Shown here: positions 43,501-51,900 of the stretch, piece by piece
How the letters are laid out: each line of letters starts with the position of its first letter
Numbering within the stretch: position 1 is the stretch's first letter
Source of the DNA: Tenacibaculum sp. MAR_2009_124
GTDB taxonomy: Bacteria; Bacteroidota; Bacteroidia; Flavobacteriales; Flavobacteriaceae
Reading direction: 5' to 3'
NCBI RefSeq assembly: GCF_900105455.1
Contig: NZ_FNSF01000001.1
Location: 1,507,001-1,571,000 of the forward strand
Length of the DNA stretch: 64,000 bases
Program-made: the position numbers and the translations under genes
The notes under the pieces: model-generated
What the model was told of the DNA's origin: nothing
Seen by the model: the letters and a program-made list of their open reading frames with translations, nothing else
The model's database searches: none

Positions 43501-44188
43501 ACTCATATGCACCATTGGGTAATGGGACATTATATTGTTGCTCTGTAATTCCTGATAAATTGCTCTGACGGAAATAGGCCTGCAAATCGAGATTTGACAA
43601 TCTTAAATTAATTCCTCCGTCAAGGAAAACAGGGTTTTCTCCAATTATTATATCGTTTGAAACAACAGAAATCCCCTGACCAGCGATATGCATTTTAAGT
43701 CGAACTCTTCTACCTATTTCATTTACATCTGTAAGTAATAAGTTTACAAATAATTTTTCACTTGTTGTTGTTGAATAATCCGATAGCTTTATACTATATG
43801 GAGGAACCAGCTGCGGAGTTACTTGTACAGGATATGTTTGTGCGTTTATTTGTATCGTACTTAGTAGAATGGTTACTAGTAGCGTGGTTCTTAGTAGGCA
43901 GTTTTCCAGTAGGAAGTTCTTGGTGTTGCGGATACTTGGTAGGCAGTTTTTCAGTAGGCTGTGAATTGATTTGTAGAATTTTATTAGATTTTCAATCAAC
44001 TCCTTAAAAAATTTCATATTCCCAACTACCGACTGCATACTGAAAACTGCATACTTACAGTCACTCACTGCCGACTGCATACCGATAAATGCATGCTTAC
44101 AGCTACTGACTGCCGACTGCACGCTGCATACTGAAGTCTGGACAAGATAAAAAACAAACAAATTAACTATTTCTAACAATTTTCTCAT
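37535..44188 (-). CDS. Giant TANFOR/Fn3 polymorphic-toxin-like protein with nuclease tip
   Basis: A 2217-residue protein. Residues 1-97 are partly translated repeat DNA; the signal helix is at 99-114 (TTLLVTILLSTIQINAQ). TANFOR-type region about 118-375 (YPVQVTPQLVPPYSIKLSDY, WTPRHTN, LSGKMYGWQVRA), Fn3 at 376-465, and an acidic linker near 650-690. Zinc-peptidase motif HELGHGIFGLKH: H952, E953, H956, with a further His at 963, one residue longer than the classic metzincin spacing. Hydrophobic pre-toxin segments lie near 1520-1590. A clan-CD cysteine-peptidase-like pair follows: IVVHG (H1678) and RLLSC (C1717). The tip has an AHH/HNH-like nuclease pattern: QSHHIF (H2076, H2077), MDINGKHH, NLIML and HANHGNYNKTLIDFF. 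The gene overlaps the four-helix-bundle stop (TAATG) and is followed by an Imm11-type gene. There is no T9SS domain at its end. Confidence 0.8.
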   Translation of the reverse strand: MRKLLEIVNLFVFYLVQTSVCSVQSAVSSCKHAFIGMQSAVSDCKYAVFSMQSVVGNMKFFKELIENLIKFYKSIHSLLKNCLPSIRNTKNFLLENCLLRTTLLVTILLSTIQINAQTYPVQVTPQLVPPYSIKLSDYSTTTSEKLFVNLLLTDVNEIGRRVRLKMHIAGQGISVVSNDIIIGENPVFLDGGINLRLSNLDLQAYFRQSNLSGITEQQYNVPLPNGAYEFCFEVYDYFTNRILSNKSCTTVYLIQNDPPILNLPFRDNIVTATNPQNVLFTWTPRHTNAPNVQYEFILKELWDVRNPQANFLGSIPFYQTTTQSTTLLIGPEAPQMLSGKMYGWQVRAYVSDGVEETTVFKNDGKSEIFWFKYLEDCEAPSFVISQALNSESVRINWQISDHIKYQIQYRKKGFGDDDWFDVETYTNEGTIYSLEPSTLYEFRVGGECTPLSGYAYSNIQEFTTPSNDEAAYYNCGFTPEIDITNTDPLPSLKPNDTFTAGDFPVVVREVSGGNGVFSGWGYITLPFLENIKEIIDAVNIATGAATNEEGGGDVNIGKYTRIKVAFQGIQINTSKQLTQGVVETDYDPTWGGIIDVDDVIDDIVGDDGAIEEYDASNVEGLDNVIVTEDGTVVLVLQDGTQVPIETDKPVVVKGEDQQWTVDEDGNVSEGTPAEGGTPTNDNTAGMSNSGSVNEISEKDVQVTFIPSGFYGTDQYQENINSEKYKKEYEFIKTHDDKEYSVLYKLISDMPKATDEVKANVTFSNGKTKEDIIFKTINGGKVETTWSDNEATLKLKRQFNFAKDEILATVKPKDSTGKYTIAGKLNTWHVQQREINLSLVSVNGTPLSGVKERINEIYNKAGVHFKIDTVHYSTGITTLNNGDSDVLANYTTEERALISYYKSKKGSQKERYYLFFIDKSKITLANDIEGFMPLKRQFGFVFTQSDPGRVAAHELGHGIFGLKHPWDQYNDSSSKEKTDYLMDYGSGTTFSHMDWQKLHAPGIQLYWFQDDEAGEIGGLYWLTPNWEVFTVTNTKSITNKIEGNEYVQGSVPGFKIKKDEDNSIYYYAKFKDDGSFQGYYSNKEKEFYDLKTSILKDNDSIAVFNFNGGCGKNSYYKAKWKDVKGQKGKTPIVAESLRSTIKIIGCDTQTHETSNCDSFAALSYDKEEDVSSLNKYQTKLNESLGTALAEIESRSSVQVRDKGSFNHLQFINGSDFNVLERTKNFEILEDKLHLLAHYTNTYFVVSFLKLESTNTSIPSAILSNMAEKSITENQNFINGKKVVHLIVSSSNYESIFGVGLFNKDVCYSMGYGQSLSDIILSSEVEEGTSPFTDIINVFKTVEKPLNLYTTIIKSDFSIHTLQKKSRSSVRGYPLINALATLKSPYLKIIKQKLRDKEGEVGELKDNASKEEELEYQRKFLKWKQEYDTLILKAEERDAQAIVNNNKDDYFERVNGKIELREVYITDSTFKDGLQMQYAKFHFDKDETLDFLVSIAYTFGDYNELDSKKHFYDGEINPNEVIYGMIDAASLFFAPVGLDTVFDFAGLAFATYNKDTARIFEYSFGVVMFGYAQYGTTFIKSFKLAKLKKADDSYEYIIKRAEDELEGGEELLAEIVGKNIDDARNRLRSEGFIADIIDGVGEISTANHMLVLGGDLAETSKRLLAIETQNVDNVIDIVVHGADNKIIIDGKEVTDEIVNIKKWLEDNHPDVNKVRLLSCTNLEGAQDFANKLGDKLTVQATNGYVRVHNDGLVSVVAREPNGSTEWYELGANRQEKVLPENARPRGPDTNQLDDAAYVDDFLELSTRTLDEINWATLLKQNPSLAKKVEDNLSDLEQRARFVSDLLTKKGVKKPKILQRELLFKYHDQITETHIRAWKILQNANPELGKRFVNLDGFAGIINRFDELSDVQKEDFIKVLSYIDAMKIDKVVGDDLIVNNLSELKVMHIDAWLKLREYPQVNAKYNFKDLDLLGKEKKSAENIVLDYGERDGNLESLLKLFGYDNAAYAAKWAGKVSDYNIEALNKLTGEAYERMKKAYTFEIINENGDKITYAVKGNDWKGFFKELKESGHFNGFQSHHIFVVEALKRSEGYRKWYDKMGHTVMDINGKHHDGLLNLIMLEGYTKPKGVKPEMGVHANHGNYNKTLIDFFNARWKDNLKKSNNVDDAIEVFGEEVLKVQAQLNELLLEKCVVGYKDASGKWIRTKVDDLINEEVLKSML
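43890..44143. repeat. Degenerate ACTGC-rich repeats captured in coding sequence
   Basis: Two clusters of the short repeats that in Bacteroidota flank four-helix-bundle genes. At 44021-44143 units read GACTGCCGACTGCA / CTGCATACTGAA; at 43890-43962 units read AGTAGGCAGTTTTTCAGTAG. On the minus strand they are translated as the N-terminal part of the 2217-aa protein (QSAVSDCKYAVFSMQSVVG and NCLPSIRNTKNFLLENCLL). Confidence 0.75.
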
Positions 44189-44550
44189 TATTTTTTGAAT
44201 TTTTCAGGGTTTTGAATCATATATCCTAATAATTTTCCAACTTCTAATGATTCTTTCATTAAAATATTATGTGTTTCTTTATTGATATATTCACATGCTA
44301 AAGAAAAGTCTATCCAAACTTGAGTTTCACTATTCTCCATATCCGCATCCGATAATTTGGCTATAAAATGCTTTATATATAAACGCTTTCTGTAACCTTC
44401 TGCAATATTTGCACATACTGACCTTGAACTCCTTCTCATTTGATCTATTAAAGAATAACGTTCTTCCTTTGGGTATTTCTTTGTTTTTTCAAATATGTTC
44501 ATGGCTAAACCAAATGCTTTATTATATGCTTTTAGATCTTTAAAATCCAT
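44188..44550 (-). CDS. Four-helix-bundle protein (S23/IVP-like)
   Basis: A 120-residue helical protein: FKDLKAYNKAFGLAMNIFEK, EERYSLIDQMRRSSRSVCAN, IAEGYRKRLYIKHFIAKLSD, then LACEYINKETHNILMKESLE. This matches the four-helix-bundle family first found in 23S rRNA intervening sequences and related to Avd of diversity-generating retroelements. The sequence next to it carries the short repeats that often accompany these genes. It overlaps its upstream neighbour (TGATG) and downstream neighbour (TAATG), so it is translationally built into the giant operon. I infer that it was inserted as a mobile unit; its role is unknown. Confidence 0.88.
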   Translation of the reverse strand: MDFKDLKAYNKAFGLAMNIFEKTKKYPKEERYSLIDQMRRSSRSVCANIAEGYRKRLYIKHFIAKLSDADMENSETQVWIDFSLACEYINKETHNILMKESLEVGKLLGYMIQNPEKFKK

Positions 44551-45902
44551 CAGTTAGCTTCTTTTTGAATTTTTATATCTACCACGATGTAAGAATTGGT
44601 TCCTTGTCTTACAAACTGTTTTACTTTTACTGCTCCTTTTCTTTGATCTGAAGTTTGAAACAGCACGATTCTAGGAGAAACTGAATTAGAAAACTCAGTA
44701 AGTCCTTCTGTAGTTTCATTTATATCCATATTTCTAAAAATAGAATCATCAGACATTGCATCAAACTCAGAAACGGACATAGAAGAAGTACAATTACAAA
44801 GCTCTTGATTATTAATAATTTTTGTAGTCGTTGAATTTGGTATCGCTGAAAATGCCGTTGTATCTGCTTGATCAGGGCTTACAAATTTGTTGAAAGCAAA
44901 ACTTTCATTCAACCCGAAATACACAAAATCAATTTTAGCTCCAATATCATCAGTAATTTCATTCTCAGAATACACTTGTCTGGTTATTGCAGAATAAAAT
45001 GCACCTCTATTATTAGTATTATGAGCTGTATTAATTCCTAGTTTAACGTTATTGAACTCTCTAATATTTGTGTTTTCAAATACCGTAATGGTTTTTGTAA
45101 TTTCTTTCTCTTCTTTACCATTTGAAGCTTTGAGTTTAATACTATGGGTACCAGGTGTAACCAAAGTAATATCCAAATTTTCTTGGTTACTAGTACTAAT
45201 GTTTGCTCCCTCAAACGTCCATTCGTAATTGGTAGTACTGATGCTATTATTTGTTAAATTTATTTTTACGGGTACTTGATAATCATCATCTTCAAAAGCT
45301 ACTGAATAATCAAACTTTGCTTCCAAATAGGGTAATACGTTTATAGATTTCTCTAAAACATGATTCTCCATTCCATTGCCTGCCTTCAAACGTATTCTAT
45401 GATCTCCTGGTGCTGTAAAAATTATATTCTCAGGGTGTTCTTCTCTAGAAGTTTCAATATTTCCTCCTTGAAAAAACCATTCAAAAGAATTAGCTCCTGA
45501 AGTATTATTGGTTATTTTAACTTCAACCGGAGAAAAATTATTCTCAAGCACTTCAACCTCAAAATCCAAATTAATTGTTGGATTGATTCTAATTGTTTCC
45601 GTTTTTATATCGACACTGCCATCACGATTAGATGCTTCTAATTTTATAAGAAATTCACCCGCGTCATTATAGGTGATAGTACCCGGGTTTTTATCTGTTG
45701 AAGTACTAGGCTGACCACCTTCAAAAGTCCAATCATAGGTATCTGCTCCTTCTGTATTATTTTTAATTTTTACCTGAACAGGAACTGTAAAATCGTTGTT
45801 TACAACCTCATATTCAAATTCAGTAGTAACTGGTAATGCTACTTCATCAATACAGGCACATATACCCAAAACTCCGACCAAAAAAATGATAAACTTCTTC
45901 AT
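44550..45902 (-). CDS. PKD-domain surface lipoprotein
   Basis: A 450-residue lipoprotein (lipobox GVLGICACIDE, Cys near residue 17). Residues 28-275 hold three PKD-like domains of about 80 residues, each with the core YDWTFEGGQPSTST / FEWFFQGGNIETS / YEWTFEGANISTS and a return strand AGEFLIKLEASN / GDHRIRLKAGNG / GTHSIKLKASNG. Residues 275-450 are a separate C-terminal domain with INNQELCNCTSSMSVSEFDA. It follows the SprB-repeat gene with a one-base overlap (TAATG). Probably exposed on the outer membrane, perhaps holding the adhesin; that is inference. Confidence 0.85.
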   Translation of the reverse strand: MKKFIIFLVGVLGICACIDEVALPVTTEFEYEVVNNDFTVPVQVKIKNNTEGADTYDWTFEGGQPSTSTDKNPGTITYNDAGEFLIKLEASNRDGSVDIKTETIRINPTINLDFEVEVLENNFSPVEVKITNNTSGANSFEWFFQGGNIETSREEHPENIIFTAPGDHRIRLKAGNGMENHVLEKSINVLPYLEAKFDYSVAFEDDDYQVPVKINLTNNSISTTNYEWTFEGANISTSNQENLDITLVTPGTHSIKLKASNGKEEKEITKTITVFENTNIREFNNVKLGINTAHNTNNRGAFYSAITRQVYSENEITDDIGAKIDFVYFGLNESFAFNKFVSPDQADTTAFSAIPNSTTTKIINNQELCNCTSSMSVSEFDAMSDDSIFRNMDINETTEGLTEFSNSVSPRIVLFQTSDQRKGAVKVKQFVRQGTNSYIVVDIKIQKEAN

Positions 45903-48900
45903 TACTGCACTATTATTTTTCTTATTCTACGCGTCTTAGAGGCTTCTAATAATAGAATATATATTCCTGGAGAAACATTAATATCATAATCTACTTCATA
46001 CTCCTTTTGCCCTGATAACATTTTATCTGTAATCACTGTATTCGCTGATAAACTAAACAAGCGCAAAGACACTTCTGCTTCCTTTTCAAGTTCTAAATTT
46101 ACTTTAAATTTACCATCATTTGGATTGGAGAAAATCTCAAACTTCTTGACCAATGGTTGATCAATATCTCCAACATCAGGAAGATCTCTCGCCCTAAATA
46201 CATTCACTATTTTAGTCACTATTTTTTTACAATTACCTTCTTCCGACATAAGTGACACTTCATAATCTCCTGGAGCAGGGAATCGCAATACAATACCTTC
46301 TTTAGATTCTTGCACAATACTCACATTAGTAGGCACTCCCCAAATTACATTTTCACTTATAGGGTTTGACACGTTTATAATAGCAATATCTTCTCCTACA
46401 AATGCTTGAGAAGTCAATATAAATTGAGCATCAATAACAGTGTCTGAAGTATGGATAGTAATATTTTTTGAAAGTTCGCAACCATTAATTGTTTTCACTG
46501 TTAAGTTATAAATACCTTCTTCCGATAATGTCACAATACTTTGGTTGCTTTCAAATCCGTTATTAGAACCCCAAGAATACTCAACAATTTGATCTTGAGT
46601 CACATTATATTCAATACTCTCTCCCAAACATAACGTAACTTCATCCGGAACTACTTCAAAAATGAACTCTTCAGGATTTATTAGTGTAAACTCCTTTTTT
46701 ATTTGACATCCCTTTTGATCCGTTACAACCACCCAATAATCACCAGAACAAAGATTTGAAATTGAACTTGTTGTTACTCCATTGTTCCAAAGAATTTCAT
46801 AAGGGGCTAAACCTCCTTCAATTGCTACATCAATTTCCCCACTACATTCGTTATAACATACAATATTGGTAATTGTTTCATTAACTGTTAAAGGTGAAGG
46901 GTTTTCAAGTGTAATTCTTGCTGTTGTTTGACATCCGTTGGTATCAGTAATTAAAACAAAATAGCTTCCCAACGATACATTTGATATGTCTGAAGTATTC
47001 TCTCCTGAACTCCATGAGTATGAATAAGGTGCTGTTCCTCCTTCAACTACGGAAGTAATGCTCCAATCATTATCCAATCCACACCCTAAAGCAGTTGCTT
47101 GAAGAGTAGCGGTTAAAATTTCTGGTTCCGTAATTTCGAGCTTTAAGCTTTCTGATATATTGTTATTCCCATCCGTAACAACAACATAATAATTTCCTTC
47201 TCCTATATTATTTAACGAACTTTCATTACTCAATATAGTAGATTGTCCCTCATTAAACCATTGGTATTGATATGGTAAAACCCCTCCTGTGGTGCTTGAT
47301 ATAATACTAGCCGTTTCATTTGTATTACATAAAACAATATTTTGTTGTTGAATTGAAACTTCTAAAAGATCGGGTTGATTTACGATAAACTCCTTTGTAA
47401 AGTAACATCCATTAGTATCTGTAACCTTCACAACGTAAGTGTCAGCTATAAGGTTTTCAATATCTTGAACGTTAGCAATTACAATACCTAAAGAGTTTGT
47501 CCACTCATAAGAATAAGGTAAAGTACCACCAGAAACTGAAATATCAACCGCGCCATTCGATAATCCAAAACCTGTTACTTCTGTAACGCTTCCAATAATG
47601 CTCAATGCATCAGGTTGACTTAAGTCAAATACCAACGTTTTAATTGCATTTCCTTCTCTTAAAAAACAATCATTACTATCTTTAATTTGAACATCATAAG
47701 AACCTGCCTGTAAATTCTCAATAACAATAGAACTACTGAAAACTTCCCAATTTCCATAGGAACCATTTGATGATTTTATACGATAAAAATAATCAGAGGT
47801 ACCTCCAAAAACGTTTAAACTTATGGTTCCATTATTTGATTCAAAACATGTCAAATTCGTATGACTTGCCGTTTCATTTAACAAATCTGGTTGAACTATT
47901 ACAAAAACGTCACTAATATCCTCTATTCCATTTGCATCTGTCACCTTTACAGAGTAAACTCCTGCATGCAAATTATAAATAATATCACTTGTTCCAATAA
48001 CCATATTGTTATTATCATACCATGTGAATAAATTTCCTCCTACTCCGCCCGTAGCAGTAGCTTTTAGAATACCAGCTGCATCACCATTACATTTGATTTC
48101 CTGAGTTTGTTGGATTGATACTATTAAAGGGTCTGGTTCTCCCAAATTATAGTTTTCAAGTAGTACACACCCTCTTGAATCGGTTACTTTTAGACTATAG
48201 TTCCCTGCAGGAATATCAACTGCTGAATTAGTAGTACTTATTATGGTGTTAGTTTCATCTTTCCATTCAAAACTATACGGTGGTGTTCCTCCTTGGACAG
48301 ATACGGACAATTGACCATCAGATAAACCTGCTCCTGAAGGTCTTTGGAATACATTAATTGTAATATTATATTCACTCGGCTGTATTATTTCAATAGTTTC
48401 TTGTTTAAAACAACCATTTTCATCAGTGACTAATATACTATAAGCACCACTAGGAAGTGAAGTTAAATCTTCTGTTGTTGCGCCATGATTCCATAAGAAA
48501 GTATAAACTCCTGTCCCTCCAGTTACGGTAATATCGATACTTCCATTATTACCATTATAACAAGTTACATCAGTTTTCGAATAGGTAATTTGAACCTCCT
48601 CGTTTTCTTTCAGTTCTATATCTTGAAAAGTTGTATTTCCATTCTGATCAGTTACTATCAATCGGTAGTATCCTGCAAACGTTGTTAAGCTAGATTCATT
48701 TCCAATGGTTGTTGTTAAATCCTGTGTATTATACCAATTATAAGTATAATCATTTCCAGTGGTTAAATATCCTCCAGCAACTGTGGAACCAAGAACACCT
48801 GTCTCTCCATTACAGGCTATTATTGAGTTTACAAACAAATTTACTTCTAATTTATCTGGTTGTGTTAATGTGTATTGCTTCTTGAATTCACATCCTTTCG

Positions 48901-51900
48901 CATCAGTGATTGTTATTTCATAAACACCAGCTTCCAATCCTGTTGGATTGCTAGAAATGCTTAATACTGTAGTCTCATTAAGTAATGTTAAGGCGTATGA
49001 ATAAGGCATAGTTCCTCCATTTACTTCAATGACATTGATTTCTCCGTTGCTTGTTTCAAAACCAGTTAAATTCGTAAAGGAATCATTTGCTATGACTAGT
49101 TCATTTGGTTCTGAAATTGTAATGGTTTCTTCTAATTGACAACCATTTGTGTCCGTTACTTTAACAATGTATACTCCTTTTACTAAGGAAGAAACATCTT
49201 GTGTTGTTTCTCCATTACTCCATATGTAAGTATAATTATTAGTACCTCCTGAAACAGTAATATCTATACTTCCATCATTTCCTGTAAAACAGCTCACATC
49301 AACTTTGGAGTGATTAATGGCTAAAGCATCGTTTTGTATTAATGCTATTTCGTCTTGAGTTGTATTTCCATTTGAATCAGAAACCACCAATCTATATGTT
49401 CCAGTAATCGTAGTAATTTCATCAGTATTACCAACCTTAGTGGCAAGGTCATTTAAATTATACCACGCATAAACATAATCTTCTCCAGGGTTTAAAAAAC
49501 CACCACTTACCATAGAACTAATAGTACCTGTTTCTCCAAAACATGCTATAGAGCGGCTAACATTTATATTTAATTCTAATTTATCTGGCTGCGTTAATGT
49601 AAATTCTTTTTCCACTTTACAGTTATTAGCATCAATAACAGTCATCACATAAATTCCAGCCGCAAGATTACTTATATGACTAGTCGTACCTATAACTGGT
49701 ATGGTACCTTTCAATCTTAAAGCATAGGTATATGGTAAAAGGCCTCCTGAAACTTCTTCTACATTAATCTCTCCATTATTGGTTTCAAATCCAGATAAGT
49801 TCATCTGAGAATCATTCACTATTATAAGCTCTTCGGGTTGTGTTATAATAAAAGTTCTTTCTATTGCTGGATTTGGACAGTTTAAATTATCAGTTACTTT
49901 AATTTTATATTCTCCTACAGGTACATTCGATAGTTTATTCGAAGTACCAATAATTGTTGTCTCTCCTAGTTTTGTCCATTCATAAATATAACTGTTATTT
50001 CCACCAGCTAAAGTCACTTCTATTTCTCCAGTATTATCACCAAAACATGCTACATTGATAATTTTTGAAGATGCTATTTCAACCAAAACTGGATTTTCCA
50101 TTTCTTTTTCATCAGTAGTTTTCACACCATTTCCATCTCTATCAATTACTTCAACCCCATAATTTCCAGTTGATAAATTTGATAATGTTGTTCCCGTCGC
50201 ACCAGAAATAAAGGTTTTTCCTCCACTTCCGTCTCTAACATACCAATGATACCTATATGGTGCCAGTCCTCCAGTTACGGCTACCTCCATTTTACCATCT
50301 GTATCATTATGACAAAATAACTGTCCATCAGAAGGAATGCTTATCGTAGCTATTAGCTCCTCTGGTTCATCTAAAACATGAATTAGCGTATCTACACATC
50401 CATTTACATCGGTAACCTTTACTTCATAAGTCCCTTTACCTATATTTGCTATATTTTGCGTAGTTGCTATTGAAGACGTTCCTCCATCTTTGAACCATTC
50501 ATATGTATAAGATGATGTACCTCCGCTCACAGTTATGTTTATATTCCCATCTAACCCGCCAAACGATAAGGGGTCTTGAGCATTATCTAAAACGACTGTT
50601 AATTCTTCCGAAGGTTCAGTTAAATTTATAGTTTTTTCCTCAAAACAATTATTATTATCCGTTACTCTAACAGTATAGCTTCCCGCCACTAAATCTCGTA
50701 TATCTTTGGTTGTTTTTCCATTAGACCATTGATAGGTATATCCTGGTGTACCTCCAGAAATATTAAGCGAAATACTCCCCGAATTACCTCTTTTACATGA
50801 TATATTAGTTTTTGATTCATTAACACTTATCCGTGCGTTAGGTTGACCAATGGTTGTACTTGTTTCCTCACTTTCAACTGGAACCCCTGCTAAAAGAACT
50901 GTTACTTTTACTTTATAATTACCATTTGATAAACTTGTTACAGAACTTGAATTTGTTCCTATAGAAGTATTTGTTCCTTCTATTTTAAACCATTCGTATT
51001 TATATGTTGAACTAGCCCCACCAGTAACCATTGCAGTTATATCTCCTGTTGACTCTCCAAAACACTTAACATCATTTTTCGTTAAGTTTACAACAAGAGG
51101 CTCTGGGTCAGTTAACACTATATTTGTTAATTCTTTAATGCAGCCATTCGCATCAGTTACTCTTACTTTATATGAACCAGCTCCCAAACCTGAAACATTT
51201 TGAGTAGTTGTAAAAGAAGAAGTGCTGGTATTCTTAAACCACTGGTATGTATATCCAGCTTTTCCACCTGAAACAGATATATTTATAAAGCCGTCTTGAG
51301 CCCCAGAAAATGTAGGGTTACCATCACTTATTTTTGAAATACTTAAAGCAGGTGGTTGCGTAATTGCAGTAGATACTTGACTTGACAAACATCCATTTGC
51401 ATCTCTTATTTGTATTAAATATCCTTTAGCGGACTTATTAGAAATAGTTTTTGAAGAGTTAAACGTTCCTGATTGGTTAATACCATCAAGAATTAAAGTA
51501 TATGGTAAAGTTCCTCCTGTTGTAGATACCACTATCTGTCCATCATTTCCTCCATTACAAGAAACATGACTAGGTGTAACTACTGGAACTGATAACTGAG
51601 TAGGCTCGACAAGATTTACAGAGGCACTTTTTTTGACATCATATTTATCTACAACCTCTATTCTATAATTACCTACTAACAATGATTCAAAATCTACCGC
51701 TTGATTCGTATTGCTTGAATAACTCACATATTTAGTTTGTGATGCTGAAGAACTTCCATTTTTATAGAGATTTACAATATAATTCCCACTACTTGGAGAT
51801 AAACCTCCTTTTACCAAAGCTCTAATACTTCCTCTTCCTACATTACATAAAATAGCTTGATTTATCGAAGCACTGATAGTTAATTCGGGCGGATTTGCAA

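Noticed and set aside
43890..44143. Possible CRISPR array from short repeats
   Set aside because: Units are degenerate, 10-20 bases, without constant spacer length or conserved repeat; they fit the repeats seen near four-helix-bundle genes.
37535..44188. Rhs/Tc-type toxin
   Set aside because: No YD repeats or Rhs core; the architecture is TANFOR, Fn3, peptidase-like domains and nuclease tip.
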